A stretch of 64,000 nt of DNA from Anas platyrhynchos (taxonomy: Eukaryota > Chordata > Aves > Anseriformes > Anatidae), in NCBI RefSeq assembly GCF_047663525.1, contig NC_092592.1, positions 26,531,001-26,595,000 of the forward strand. Direction: 5' to 3'. Positions 24,277 to 36,200 of this stretch are shown piece by piece; the stretch's first letter is position 1; each line of letters starts with the position of its first letter. The notes under the pieces are model-generated. The model was given only the letters and a program-made list of their open reading frames with translations, was not told the DNA's origin and did not search any database. The position numbers and the translations under genes were made by a program.

Positions 24277-27200
24277 ATGGAGGCTGGCTCTGTGGTACGA
24301 GCGGTCTTTGATTTCTGTCCCAGCGTCTCTGAGGAGTTGCCCCTCTTCGTGGGAGATGTCATCGAGGTGCTGGCTGTGGTGGATGAGTTCTGGCTCCTCG
24401 GCAAAAAGGAAGGTGTCACAGGTAAGAGCCTGCCCCTGGGTCCGTAGGCTGCCACCTGCCAGCTCAGCATCCACCATGAGCACCTTTCCTGGCCAGTGCT
24501 TTGCTCCTGGGACATGCAGGACCAGATCTGTTGTACCAGAGCTTTCACTGGGCTTCACTTGGGACTGAGGGTGCAGGGTCCCTTCCAGCTGCACGTCAGG
24601 TGTTCAGATAGCTCACTTGTTCTTTTGAGAGAGATCAGTGGTGTGTCATTCCTTGAGATGGGAGCTTCACAGCACTAGGTGCTACATCCTCTGTGTGGGA
24701 CAGCCGTTTCCTGGCTAGTTTATGCACTGACCTGCTGTGGAGTGGAAGGGGAGAGAGGAAACAGATGCAGTGAGGGTGGAAGCGCCAAGTGACCTTGTCA
24801 GTTCAAGTCAGTGGGACGCTCAGTGACAGAATCCATGTCCCCCCTGGAGGCCTGACTCAGCCCCGCTTCCTCCTTTTTGCTTTAAAACACTTTCCTGGAC
24901 AAGCTGGGACCAATACCAGGGTGCCTACAGTAGTGTGCAAGTCTGCTAAACTTTTGGAAGAGCGTGAGAGACTTCTGAAGTACCAAAATGCTCTGAGTGA
25001 AACACTTAGTCTCGTCATCCTCGTGTAAGCAGCTCTTTCTCATCTCTACTGAAGTTGAGATGTGAGCTCTCAGGGAGATGAAAACCAGGCCACTTCAAAG
25101 CAGAAGCCTGACTCTTTGCTCAGCGTGAAGGTAGGGCTGCACTTCCACGCCTGGCCGTGGAGATGGGGCTGCTATTGCAGCCTGGGCTCTGCTACCAGCT
25201 GTGGGCTGTCAGGCGCCTGTCTCTGCTTAAAACAAAGATGGACAGGAGCAAAGGTGCAGAGGAGGGCTTTTCCCCTGTGCTCCACATAGCTGATAAATGG
25301 CACTGGATGAGTGCATTCCTGATCCCAAGCCACTGGGCACAAATTACTTCTGCAGAAATCAGCAGCGGCTTCTTTACCACAGTTTTTTCTCTCAGTGTAA
25401 CTGAAGTGCTTGTTCTCAAGAGCATGAAGCTGTGAAGGAACAATAAACAGATGTGTATCATAGCTCAAAGATAACGAAACATGCCAAAGTTAAACAGAAT
25501 GGCTTTTAATGACCTTTAACTCAAAACCAGCTTGCATTCCTGCCTTTCATTGGAACAGCTGTTGTAGTTTTCTGCCCAGTTTTCTAAGCTAACGTTGCAG
25601 GGGATTGAAAAAGCACTTCTTAATAGAAGCTGTGTAGGTGCTGCAGCCTACCAATAATAATACTTAATACTCTGGGGAATAATTAATGTAGCTCTGTGGC
25701 TTCCTTTCTAACAGTGTTAGGTTGTTTCCATGTACAGAACAGGAAACTCAGACATGGAAAAAGAGGTGGAGTTGGTCAAAACTCTGAAGGAAGCCACTGA
25801 AACTAGAAGCCTGTGGACTGTTGGTTCTACCTCAGGTTAATGACAGCAGATGCCAAACTGCCTAATCCTGATGGGAAGTGCAGGGTGTCCGAGATAGGAT
25901 GTCTCCAGGTTTTATTGGAGAACATGGAGTAACCACTCAGTGGTTATAATGAGTGAATTCTGGAAGTGCTACTAGCCCATAGTCCATCATTTCTCCTTGC
26001 CGTGGATTGTAAAAGACAGGAATGACATTTGTAGGGGGCTTTGCAGTGGGCTCTGCCATACCCAGTCCTCCCAGGGCTGAAATCAGTAGCAGGGTGAAGT
26101 CCTGCGATGGCCAACTGTGCACAGCCCTGTCTGGCTGTGGCATGCTCGGAGTAGCTGGGCATCCTGCGGTGGGTACCATGGTGAAAGAGCTGCACGAGGT
26201 GGTAAAATGGGCAAGGTCACCAGAGCCTCCGCAGGCTCTGCCTCTGGCTCACAGATGTGGCCTTCCTGAGCGTGGCGGCCTGCCTTTTGCACTGAGGCCA
26301 TGCTGGAGCCAGGCCTTGCAGAATGAGGAGCACAAGGTGGATGTGCCCAGTCAGAAGTCTTGTGGTCCAGCACTAGTGGAACTCACAGTCCTCATCGTGT
26401 CCCTGGGTTGGGATTCAGGAAATGAAAGTGGAGAAAACCTGATGTCCGTTCCCAGAAACTCTGCTGATGGTCCTGGTTGCCTGGAGTGAACTGAGGACAC
26501 AAAATTTTTGTTCTCTGTTAGCTTCTAAGCATTTTAAATATGAGGAATTTCTGCCTCCCAAAGTCATTCCTCTTCCACCACACTGTTGAGGCACCCTGGG
26601 TAGCTGGGGGCACAGTATTTTCCTTTAGCAAGAGGAATAGATCCCAAGGGTCTGGAAGAAGGGTGGAGGGAGTTGTGGTGAGCTACAAAAAAGACTCATT
26701 GTTGACAAATGCTTCTCATTTTAGGGCAGTTTCCTAGCAGCTTTGTGGAACCTGTGGATATTCCCCCTATGAAGCAGGGAGAAAAACTGTTTGTTTGTAC
26801 CAGTGACTTCACATCTCAAGAGCCAGGGAGCTTGTCACTGCAAAGAGGTAATCTCCATTCCCTTCCTTTGCTTTGCATCTCACAGACCCCTGCTGTCCTA
26901 CCAGAAGAATAAGGTGAGCCTTGGCACAGCATCCTGCCTACAGTGGCAGGGGAGAGAGGGGAGTTTTCTAATACCCCATGACATGGATCACATCAAAACC
27001 TCTGTGGACTCTTGTGTCTGTCCCTGCCTCCCTCCAATGCCAGTTTCTTATGATCTATTGTTACTCTTGAAACTCCAAATACTGGAGTTGTGTGATCACA
27101 GTAGGCTTACAGCTACCTTTTAACTGCCCTCCAATCCCCAAATCCTAGACTTTGGGGGAAGGAAATCAAAGCTTTGGTGCAACTTCATGGCACAGCAGCT

Positions 27201-30200
27201 AGAAAGTCACGGAGCTATAACTGTGTAACTTAGCTATGTGTGTGCATGAAGCTGCCAATGCTTCGTGCTTTACCTTCAGTCTGTGCTCTGGTACATCCCC
27301 AGAACACACTGCAGAATGCCAGACCCTACCCACAGCCAAAAAGGACATGGGGAGGAAGGAAGAGGAGGTGAGAAGCAATCACGAGGGCAATTTTGAACTG
27401 GTGTGTCTCATTCCCTGCAGGAGACCTGGTGATCCTGGGGGGTTCCCTGGCCTCCAGCTGGCTCCAGGGCCGAAGCAGCTGGGGTTCCAAGGGCTTTTTC
27501 CCCTCATCATGTGTGCGGGAGCTGTGCCTTTCAACTCGGAGCCGTCAGCTGTCCCAGAGCGCTCTCCTGGAGGTGCCTGCCTACTCGTTGGGCCAAGCCC
27601 GGGCCCTGATGGACCTGTCTGCTCAGCTGGAGGAGGAACTGGACTTCAGGGAAGGGGATGTGATCAATATTGTTGGCATCCCAGAGCCTGGCTGGTTCGA
27701 GGGGGAGCTCCGAGGCCAGAGGGGCATTTTCCCAGAGGGTTTTGTGGAGCTGCTTACTCCTCTAAGAGCAGCAGGAACCTCAGAAGATCCAGAGCCCAGA
27801 GGGACTTGTGACACCAATGGGACAGTGGAGGTGCCCACCAAACAGGAGGAGGACAGCAGAGAAGATGGAGGGCAGGAGCCAGGGAGCACCTATGGTGTTG
27901 CCCTCTACCAGTTCCAAGCCCTGGAGTCCCAGGAACTGGATTTTGAAGTGGGTGACAGGATTCGGATTGTGGGCATTCTGGAGGATGGCTGGCTAGAGGG
28001 GGAGCTGAGAGGGAAACGCGGCATCTTCCCACACAGATTTGTGAGACTGGAAGCCTCCGACCCCTGCAGGGAAAAGGTGGGTGCTGGAGATCCCCAGGCT
28101 GGAGTCAGCTGTGAAGTAAACATCCAGCAAGACCCAGAGAGCGCCTGCTCCAAAGCTCTCCCTTTGCCAGGGAAGGATGGCAGGGATGTGGAGGATGGCT
28201 CTATTGCACACCCTGTGGCTGACACCATTACGTCTCACATGGCAGAGAGGTCGGAGGGTCCTCTGGGCTCTGATCTGAGACATCAGGCCTTTCCTGACAC
28301 AGGACTCCAGGGGCCACATCCCAAAGCCACAGCAGACTCCCTCCCCTCTGACTGCACAAAGACAGTCAATGGCCTTCATCCCTCTGCTCAGCTGCCCCCA
28401 CAGCAGAGCAGCAAGCCTGGCCAAGCAGGTATGTTGGAGCCTCAGGCCCTGCCCGAGCATGATGGAGACAGTCCCGCCATGCCCCAGCAGGCTCCCTGCT
28501 CCCCACCAGACACTTGCAGAAGCCAGGTCATTTCTCCTCCTAACAGCTGGACAGCACCAGAGCCCCAGGAGAACCAGAGCAGCACCCAGGACTTGGATGG
28601 TTGGGTGGACAGTCAACAGGAGAAGTCCAAATCTTGTTCTTCCAGCTTGGGAGGTGCCCACGTGGGCTCGGACACCTGGTCTGGGACCTGGGGGGAATGT
28701 TCCCTGCTCACAGCTCAGGGGGACGGCTGCACGGACCTCGACTCCAAACTGACAGAGCAGCTGGCGCAGTTTGAGAAGAGTCTGTCGAGTACCGGTGCTG
28801 AGCAGGACAAGGTCTCCCGGCACTTCTCCATCTTGGACTATAGCTCAGAGAAGGACATCGTTCGTGGCTCTCCCGAGCCTGCCTCCCACGCCAAGCCTCC
28901 AGAGAGGAGGAAAGCCCTGAGGCCACCCCCTCCTCGGCCCAGCACCCTCACGACAGCCCCCATGCCCTCGCAGCCCAGCCGCCTTCCCAAAGGCAGGTCC
29001 CTGTCCTTCTCGGTGAAGCCCTCCCGGCCCGCACCTCGGCCTCCGTCCAGCAGTCAGCGGAGGAGCCTGGCCCCTCTGCAGCTGCAGCCCAGCGCCCAGG
29101 AGCAGCGTGCAGAGGAGGGCCGCGATGACACGATGCAGACAGGAGCGGCTTCCCCCTGCTCCATCCTGCTGACGAGGATCGGGGAGGTGGAGCGAGACCT
29201 GGAGGCTTACGGGAAGACCCGCGCTGAGCTGAGCTTGATGCTGGAGGAGCAGCAGGATGAGCTGGTGAGAGCGGAGACCCTGGAGAACCTGGACTTCTGT
29301 GATTCCAACATCGAGAGCCTCAGCGTGGAGCTGCAGGAGCTGAGAGGTGAGTCTGCGGCAGTAGGGGTGCTTTAGTAGGACAGGTGGCCCCTGCCACATA
29401 CAGCCCCTGCTGGAGCCAGTCTTTTAATCCTTTTTTTTTTTTTTTTTTTAAATTCTTGATTTTGGTTGTTTTTGTAAACCCTGTGGCACTACAAATTATG
29501 GTGATTTTGCTTTGCACTTGGAGAAGAAGGCTGCCTGCTTTATGTGGGCACATTTGGACTCTGAAAACCCGAAGGTAAGATACAAAGATCAGTGCTGTTA
29601 CCTCTGTTATACTTCATAATACAACAGAGAAAGTGGAAACATACATCTCCCACAGTCCCTTCCACAGCTTCTCCCAGGAGCTCTTACAGTGCTGTTCTCT
29701 TAGCAAAACTCATGATGCGCAGGAAATGTGGGTACTGCGTGCGGGAGGTGGAGTGAAATGTCAGCTCATGCCTTGGGATTACTCACTCTGATTTCAGTGC
29801 CTCCAGCCTCCCACTACTTAATCAGTATTGTGGGGCCCAGGCGCTTTGCTGCAGGATCGTGTGTGATGCAGAGCACGCGGGAGCGAAGGATGATGTCAGT
29901 GCGCTGGGGAAGTGGGGTGACACGCAGCCTCCACACCAGTGGGGTGTGAGAGGGATGCTTGGAAGATTCGAGGCTTGGAGTTAGGAAGAGGCAAATCCGG
30001 GAAGGATCTTTCTGGGACACGTCTCCTGCTCTCTCACTGCTTCCTGACAGGGGAAGGTCCTGCTGAATTTGTTCGTTACTGAAACTGAAAGTTTTAGGCA
30101 GGAACTAACGCACTGGCTTGAGACATCCTGCCTGTCAAGTTATCCCCTTACTAGTCCCAGGGGATTTTTCAGCCTTTTAAGAAACCTGAGGATTTAGAAG

Positions 30201-33200
30201 AAGCAGTTCTGGTCCTATGATCAGTTTCCTACCTAAGGACACAAAATAGGGCTGGCATAGTCCTGGGGGAACCCAGCCCATCCATTTGTCATCCAGGGAG
30301 CCAAATGAACAGCAGAAAGGATGTGTTCTTCTAAAATACGTGTTTAAAATGTGCGGGTTGCTTCTCGGCATGTCTTGTGTGTACACTGAAGTTACGCTAA
30401 TGACCTGACTTGGGCAGGATTAGTGCTTGCCCTCCTGCAGCTGGAGCAGGAGGGTGGGTTGGTTTTAATTTTGCCTTCTGCCAGCTGGAAGCATCAGTTG
30501 TGCGTACAAGTGCTACAAGAGCCTGAAGCATGGATGACCTCCATGGGCTCTTCTGTCTGTTCAGGGCACATTGTGGTCATCTCTTGGCTTCTCAGTGGAG
30601 CTTCTGTGTTTGGGGTATGGAAAACTAGGGAGTGTTGCTCATCTCCTGCTGCTCCTCACCTGTGGGTGAGGGCTGGCAGAAGGATGGGGCTCGGCAGGAA
30701 GGTATGGAGGACAAGGTTGCGTCGCTTGGGCTCCGTGCTAGCTGCTGGAGCTGGCAGGGGTGTGGAGGCGGGGGAAGAAGGAGATCTGATGCTCAGTACC
30801 TGGTCTGTGGCTTCCCATGGTCTCACACGCACCTCTTTCCCTTCCCTGGGGATGTTGTTCTTAGAGCATGGCCTGGTGGTGCCCCACTGCACTCCTTTTC
30901 GCTGCCCCGGGGAGGCTGCTGGCTGTGGCAAAGCTGTGGAGCCGGTCTGTGCAGTGAGAGCCTCCCCGCAGCCTCCCTCCCGCCCTCTGGGCTGGTTACT
31001 GATTACCTTGGGCAGCAGGTGGAGGAGGCTGGGGCTCTGAGCCATTGGGCACGGCCCCGTCCTGCTCCTGCGGGCTGGTTTCAGGAAGTGCTGCTTGCCT
31101 TTCGCCTGGGAAGAAAGTGCTGGAGCGGAGGGGAGAAACGGCACCAGCCCCAGCTGGGGCTTGGGGAGCAGGAGGACGATGTGCACTTATCCCAGGAGGA
31201 AATACGGCGTGGAGGATCCTCGGCAGGATCTTCGGCTTCTCAGCTGGGAGTACGAGGACTGCTGTGCTGCGAGGAGAGGGGACGTCACCGGGGTGGACGC
31301 GCTGCTCAGGGAGGCTCACTGGAATGAGAGACCTGGGACAAAGAGGCAGCACCCAGACTGGGAGGGAGCAGACAGAGGCTGGGATGATTATGAGGGAGAG
31401 GAGGGCGTCTCTGTGGATGAACAGAGTGTGAACGGAGACTGTGAAGGCTTCTGGAAGGGAGACGACAAGTACATGGACTGCAGGAGAACAGACAGGGCTT
31501 GGAAAGGCAAAAGCCAGGACACGGAGGATAGAAACTACAGGGTGAATGAGAGGGAGGGTGTTCAATACAGAGACTGCAACTCCGAGATGGGAGCAGGGCG
31601 GGACAGAGAGGACAGAGTACCTGGGAGGTACAGGGAGGGGGGAAGGCGGTACAGGGAGGATAGAGGCCCTGCAGAGCCCAGGGAAGGGGGAAGGTGCTAT
31701 AAGGAGGACAGAGACCCTAGGGACTACAGTGAGGGTGAAGGACGTTATGGGGAAAGGGAAAGGCAGCGTAGGCAGGACAGGAGGGGCTCTAGAGGGTACA
31801 GGGAGGAGGGAAGGCAGTACGTAGATGCCAGGGACCAGGCAGCCCAAGAAGACTTTGAGCAGCACAGGCAGCCTAAAGGCCATGTCATGCACCGCAGCGA
31901 TCCAGCTGGAGGCTGCGAAGCTCCTGCGTTTGCAGCCTGGTCCTCGGGAGACAGCAGCACGAGCCTGGAGTCAGGCTCCTGCTACAGACAGTCAAGGACA
32001 TGGGACGTGGACTGCGACAGCTGTGGGGAGCCAGGAGGAGCAGCCCTGGATGCTAGAGCAGAGCGCTCCAGGGTACGCACGGGCCGGCCAGACTGGAGCC
32101 ACATCTGGGAGGCGGAGGAAGACAACAGGACGGGCTCCTTGCTGCAGCGAAACAGTTTCTACAGGAGGACGGCTCCCAGCACCCTGCGGCACTCGGAGTT
32201 TGTACAAACCAGGAAGGAGAAGCGAGGTAGGCAGGGAACTGCTTGGGAGTTGCCGGTGCGGTGTCCCGGGGCGTTCCTTCACCCTGCCCTAGTGCCCAGA
32301 CACACTGCTGACGGCACGGCCGTGACCCTCAGCTTCAAGCAGCTTCGTGGGGCTTGCTCTCTTGTTGCAAGGTCACGAGTAGGTGCTGGGGCAGGGACAG
32401 CAAGGCTGGGTGGAGGGAGCCGACCTTGGGCCTGACCTCCCCGTCAGGTAATGGTGTGTCTGAGGGTCTGCTGGCTGCTGTGCCCTTTCTGCGTCCAGCC
32501 CAGGCACCTGTATGTGAACTGAACTCTCCCTGAGGGGGGTGGAAGCGTGGAGCAAACAGCACGGCAGCGCAGCAGCCACCTAGGTGGCAGTGCTGGAGGC
32601 TGCGGCTGGCTATCAGCTTACCAAAAAAATCTGTTCTCTGGAGGTATTTTGATTAAGCAGGCTCTGCAGGCTGCGTTTCTGTGCTCTCGGCTGCCCTGGC
32701 AGGGTGGGACTTTGCTCGGTTGTGTCCCCAGGGTAAGGGAAGGGAGTGGTTTTGCAGTGCCAGGAGGTTGAAAGGGCAGCTAGGAGGGGCCAGGAGCACA
32801 GTGGGGAGGGAAGCAGTCTGCAAAACCCTGCGAGGCTCAAAATGGGGCAGGGGCTGGCCTGTGGGAGCTGCACCTGGGAAATACTGCAGGCAGCTCCCAG
32901 CTGGGCCTGGGGAAACCACACACCGTGCTCCACCGCTGGTTCCACAGCAGGACAGGGAGAGAGGAAGGCTCCAGGTGTCTTCCGTCTGTCCTGCAGCCTG
33001 TTTATGGCTGCAGGTCCCTGCTGTATTGCTCTTCAAGCCTCACTGGGGCCCTGGCCAGCATCAGCAGCACGCCTCCCTGGCAAATGTGCTTAGCCCCTGT
33101 AGCTGCACTGACTCTGTTTAAGACCTCACCAGCACCTGGGAGCCTTCCAAAAAGTCATCCCACAGTGCTTGGCAGCAGACACCTTCCTGTCCTGCTGCTA

Positions 33201-36200
33201 GGAAAAAGTCTGCTCTGCTTTTCCCTCTCTGTGTACCTCTAGGTGCTTTTTACAACGCTGTCTGCTCTCCTAGCCGCCTCCTCCTCTCCGCAGAGTAGCA
33301 GAATTCAGGACTTGGAAGCCCTGTTAGGGATGACATGGGGACATCTTTTCCACCAGCTGGGTTGTTACACTTCTCACAGATTTCTCTGTGGTGCAGCCCA
33401 GTGACAGCTACTTGGTTAGAGCATCTCTTCGAGAGGAGGCTCAGATGTGTCTGCCTGATGCTCCAACAGAAGGAGACTCCTCCTGACATAGCGGTGCTGC
33501 TTACTCACCATCCCTCTTGAATGTTTTGCATGCTAATGTGTTGTATTTCAGCTTTCAACCCCCAACCTTTTTCTACCAAATTACAGCTTTTTAGTTGATT
33601 TTTTTTTTTCTCAGACAGGTACTGTAATTACCAGCCTTCAGTTCTACCAGTAATTTTTCAGTCTTCAGGTCTTTGTAATTAATGGTCTTAAAATACTCAT
33701 GGCACAGGCTCACAGAAAGACCTGTCAGTGTTTATTCTTCCCCATCTTCACTTATTTTTCAGTTCTTACTCCTAAAATAGTGGACTTTAAAGCAGCAGGA
33801 GACATCCTAGGTGGGTGTCAGCACCTTGCTGCACTCCTGTTCCTTGTTGCAGACCCCTACACATGCTTTTGCTGCAGCAACGCTCTGGGAACTTGTGCTG
33901 AGTTTCGGATGACCTGAGCAGAGTCATTAGTCCCCAGAACACAGCCCTGCGTGTGGCTGCATTTCTTATCCCCAGTAATACATTAAGGCATTTGTCTATG
34001 TTAAACCTACTTGGTTTGAGTAGTTCCATCTTGTCCAAAATACCTTGGCTCAGTTAGCAACTAATATGTGTAAACCTCGTGTGTGATCCTACGAAATCAT
34101 TTACTTTGAAAATATTATATAGGATCAACTCTAAATTCAGTTTGTAGAGAATGTGATTAGAAATGCCTTCTTCTCTAGATATTCTCCATTGGCAATGGGT
34201 TTTTGAGGTGCCAGTTAGTGAGGTCTTATCTCAGCTTTTGAGGTGGAAAGCAGCAGAATATTTATTTTGTATAATTTTGCCTTTCCATCATCTTATCAAG
34301 AATTTTTCTCTCTCTGCTTATTATAGGATTAGATCATTATAAGTATTTCTTTTATCCTGGGTGGAAATAAAATTGGATTATGAAGTAGCACTTTATTCCC
34401 TCATTTAAAAAACAAAACCTGAATTCTTAATTCTGCCATCCATGGATTTGTCTTGATATCTTTCTTCTCATTTTTCTGTACTTGAAAGTTCCCAATATCT
34501 ATTGTCTATTGTATGTTTTTTCTATATTCATTCATGTGTTTGTATCTGCTGCCTGTATCGAAGAACAAGCCCAGGACAAATTTTCCATGGGTATTGTTCT
34601 CTTTCTTGATTGCATAACAGTGTTTGTTTGGATTATCTGCCTAAAACATCCTTTTAGAGAACTTCCAGTTTTCCTTCCATTTTCTCTTGCTGTTTTTGCT
34701 CACAGTCATTTTTTATTGACGTCCTGCCTCGGCGTTGGAGCCCATGGTAGCAGAGGGCAGCCAAGAGGCACGTAAGGGCAGGGAAGGCAGGGACAGCCGG
34801 GAGGGAGATGGCCCAGGAGGACCATGAGAGCTTCTCACCTGTCTTTGCCAGTGAGCATCTTGTCAGTCCCTATCCTCCAAGGTTTGAGCATGTGGTTTGC
34901 TGCAGCAAGGAGCCTGGCAGAGCCCAGCAGCTTGATGTTGTGTGCTGAAGTCCACCTGTGCCACGGGACCTCAGAGGGCACAATAGGGGAGCCAGAAGGC
35001 TCCACGTGGGACACCTTTGAGATGAGACCTCCTGGTGGCCCTGGAGAAGTGCCCCAGTCTGTTCCCGTTCAGCTCATCCTTAGGGTTTGAATTTTTCTCA
35101 TTGCTCCTAAGCAGTGAGACACTGAATATATTCAGTCTGTTGCTTTTGGAGCAGTGGATATGTTGTGTTGTGGACTTACTACTACTTGTGTCCAGAGTGA
35201 GAGTTTTCACCCCAGGCAGATCCTGCTCCTGGCAGGGAGCTCAGCGTTTCGCTCGGATTAATTATTCCCCGCCCTAGTTTCATCCCCTCTCCTCTCTTGC
35301 TAGGCAGTAACCCCTCCCCTCCTGGCGTCCACATACCTCGAATATTTGCAGCTGGTTTGTTTTGTCCTGAGTCACCGCCTGCCTCTGCTGGGCCCTGAGC
35401 CTGGGGCTGGAGTCTCACAGGCGGGTGCAGCTCCGCTCGGAGGCTGGTGCCGAGCGAGCCTGCGCAGGGCTCGTCCTCGGTGCTGAGGCTCCTTGGGCTT
35501 GGCTTAGGAGGCACGGGCAGAGGCCGAGGTTGCCCAGTCACAGCCGTAGCTACCGATGGACAGCACATCCCTCTCCGGACAGGGTTAGCAGCCTGGGCCC
35601 TCGAGGCTGCACCACGGGAGCACGCGGTGACGGGGGATGCTGGCAGGTGAGCCCTAGAAAGGAGAAGTGGGGAGGCGATGTGGCCCTCTGGGAGAGCTGC
35701 CGGGCCCTGCGGGATGGATGCAAATCCTGCTGGGTCTGTGCTCGTGGATTAACTCTGCTCACAAAGTGGGGCAGGGAGCTAAGCTCTTAGCTGTGCCTGT
35801 GCTCACACTGGGAGCTCGGTTGTAAGAACTGGACGTTTTCTTGGGTTGGAAGAATGTCAACAAAAGTGGCATTTCTGAGATGAGCAGCCTGAGCCGTGTG
35901 ATTGCAGTATTAAAAACATGATCTCCACGGGAAGGGCGGAGGTGGGAGTGTGCTCCACCTCGACACCTCGCTGCGTGTTTGCCAGCAGATGTGTTACACA
36001 TTGCCCTTGGGCCTTATGTGCACCAGCAGGTGGATCAGCAAGGCTCAGAAGCAGGAGCAACTGGGAGACTGCCGCAGGCTGCCAAAGCGTCAAAGAGAGC
36101 TCGTTTGTCACAAATAGCCCAAAAGGGACAGAGAAAAAAAAATGTTGTTAGGGATTTTCCTTTGGAGATCCATGTTTCAGAGCTCATGTGAGAGCTGGAA

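Noticed and set aside
29347-29375. Read-through extension of the large DNMBP exon past GTGAGT to a stop at 29375
   Set aside because: The donor is strong and the downstream DH exon joins in phase. A retained-intron product ending here cannot be excluded but has no support.
30423-31040. 205-codon frame just upstream of the alternative DNMBP exon
   Set aside because: No splice phase links it to the following exon, no domain is seen, and stops separate it from the 31179 frame. At most part of it is 5' untranslated sequence.
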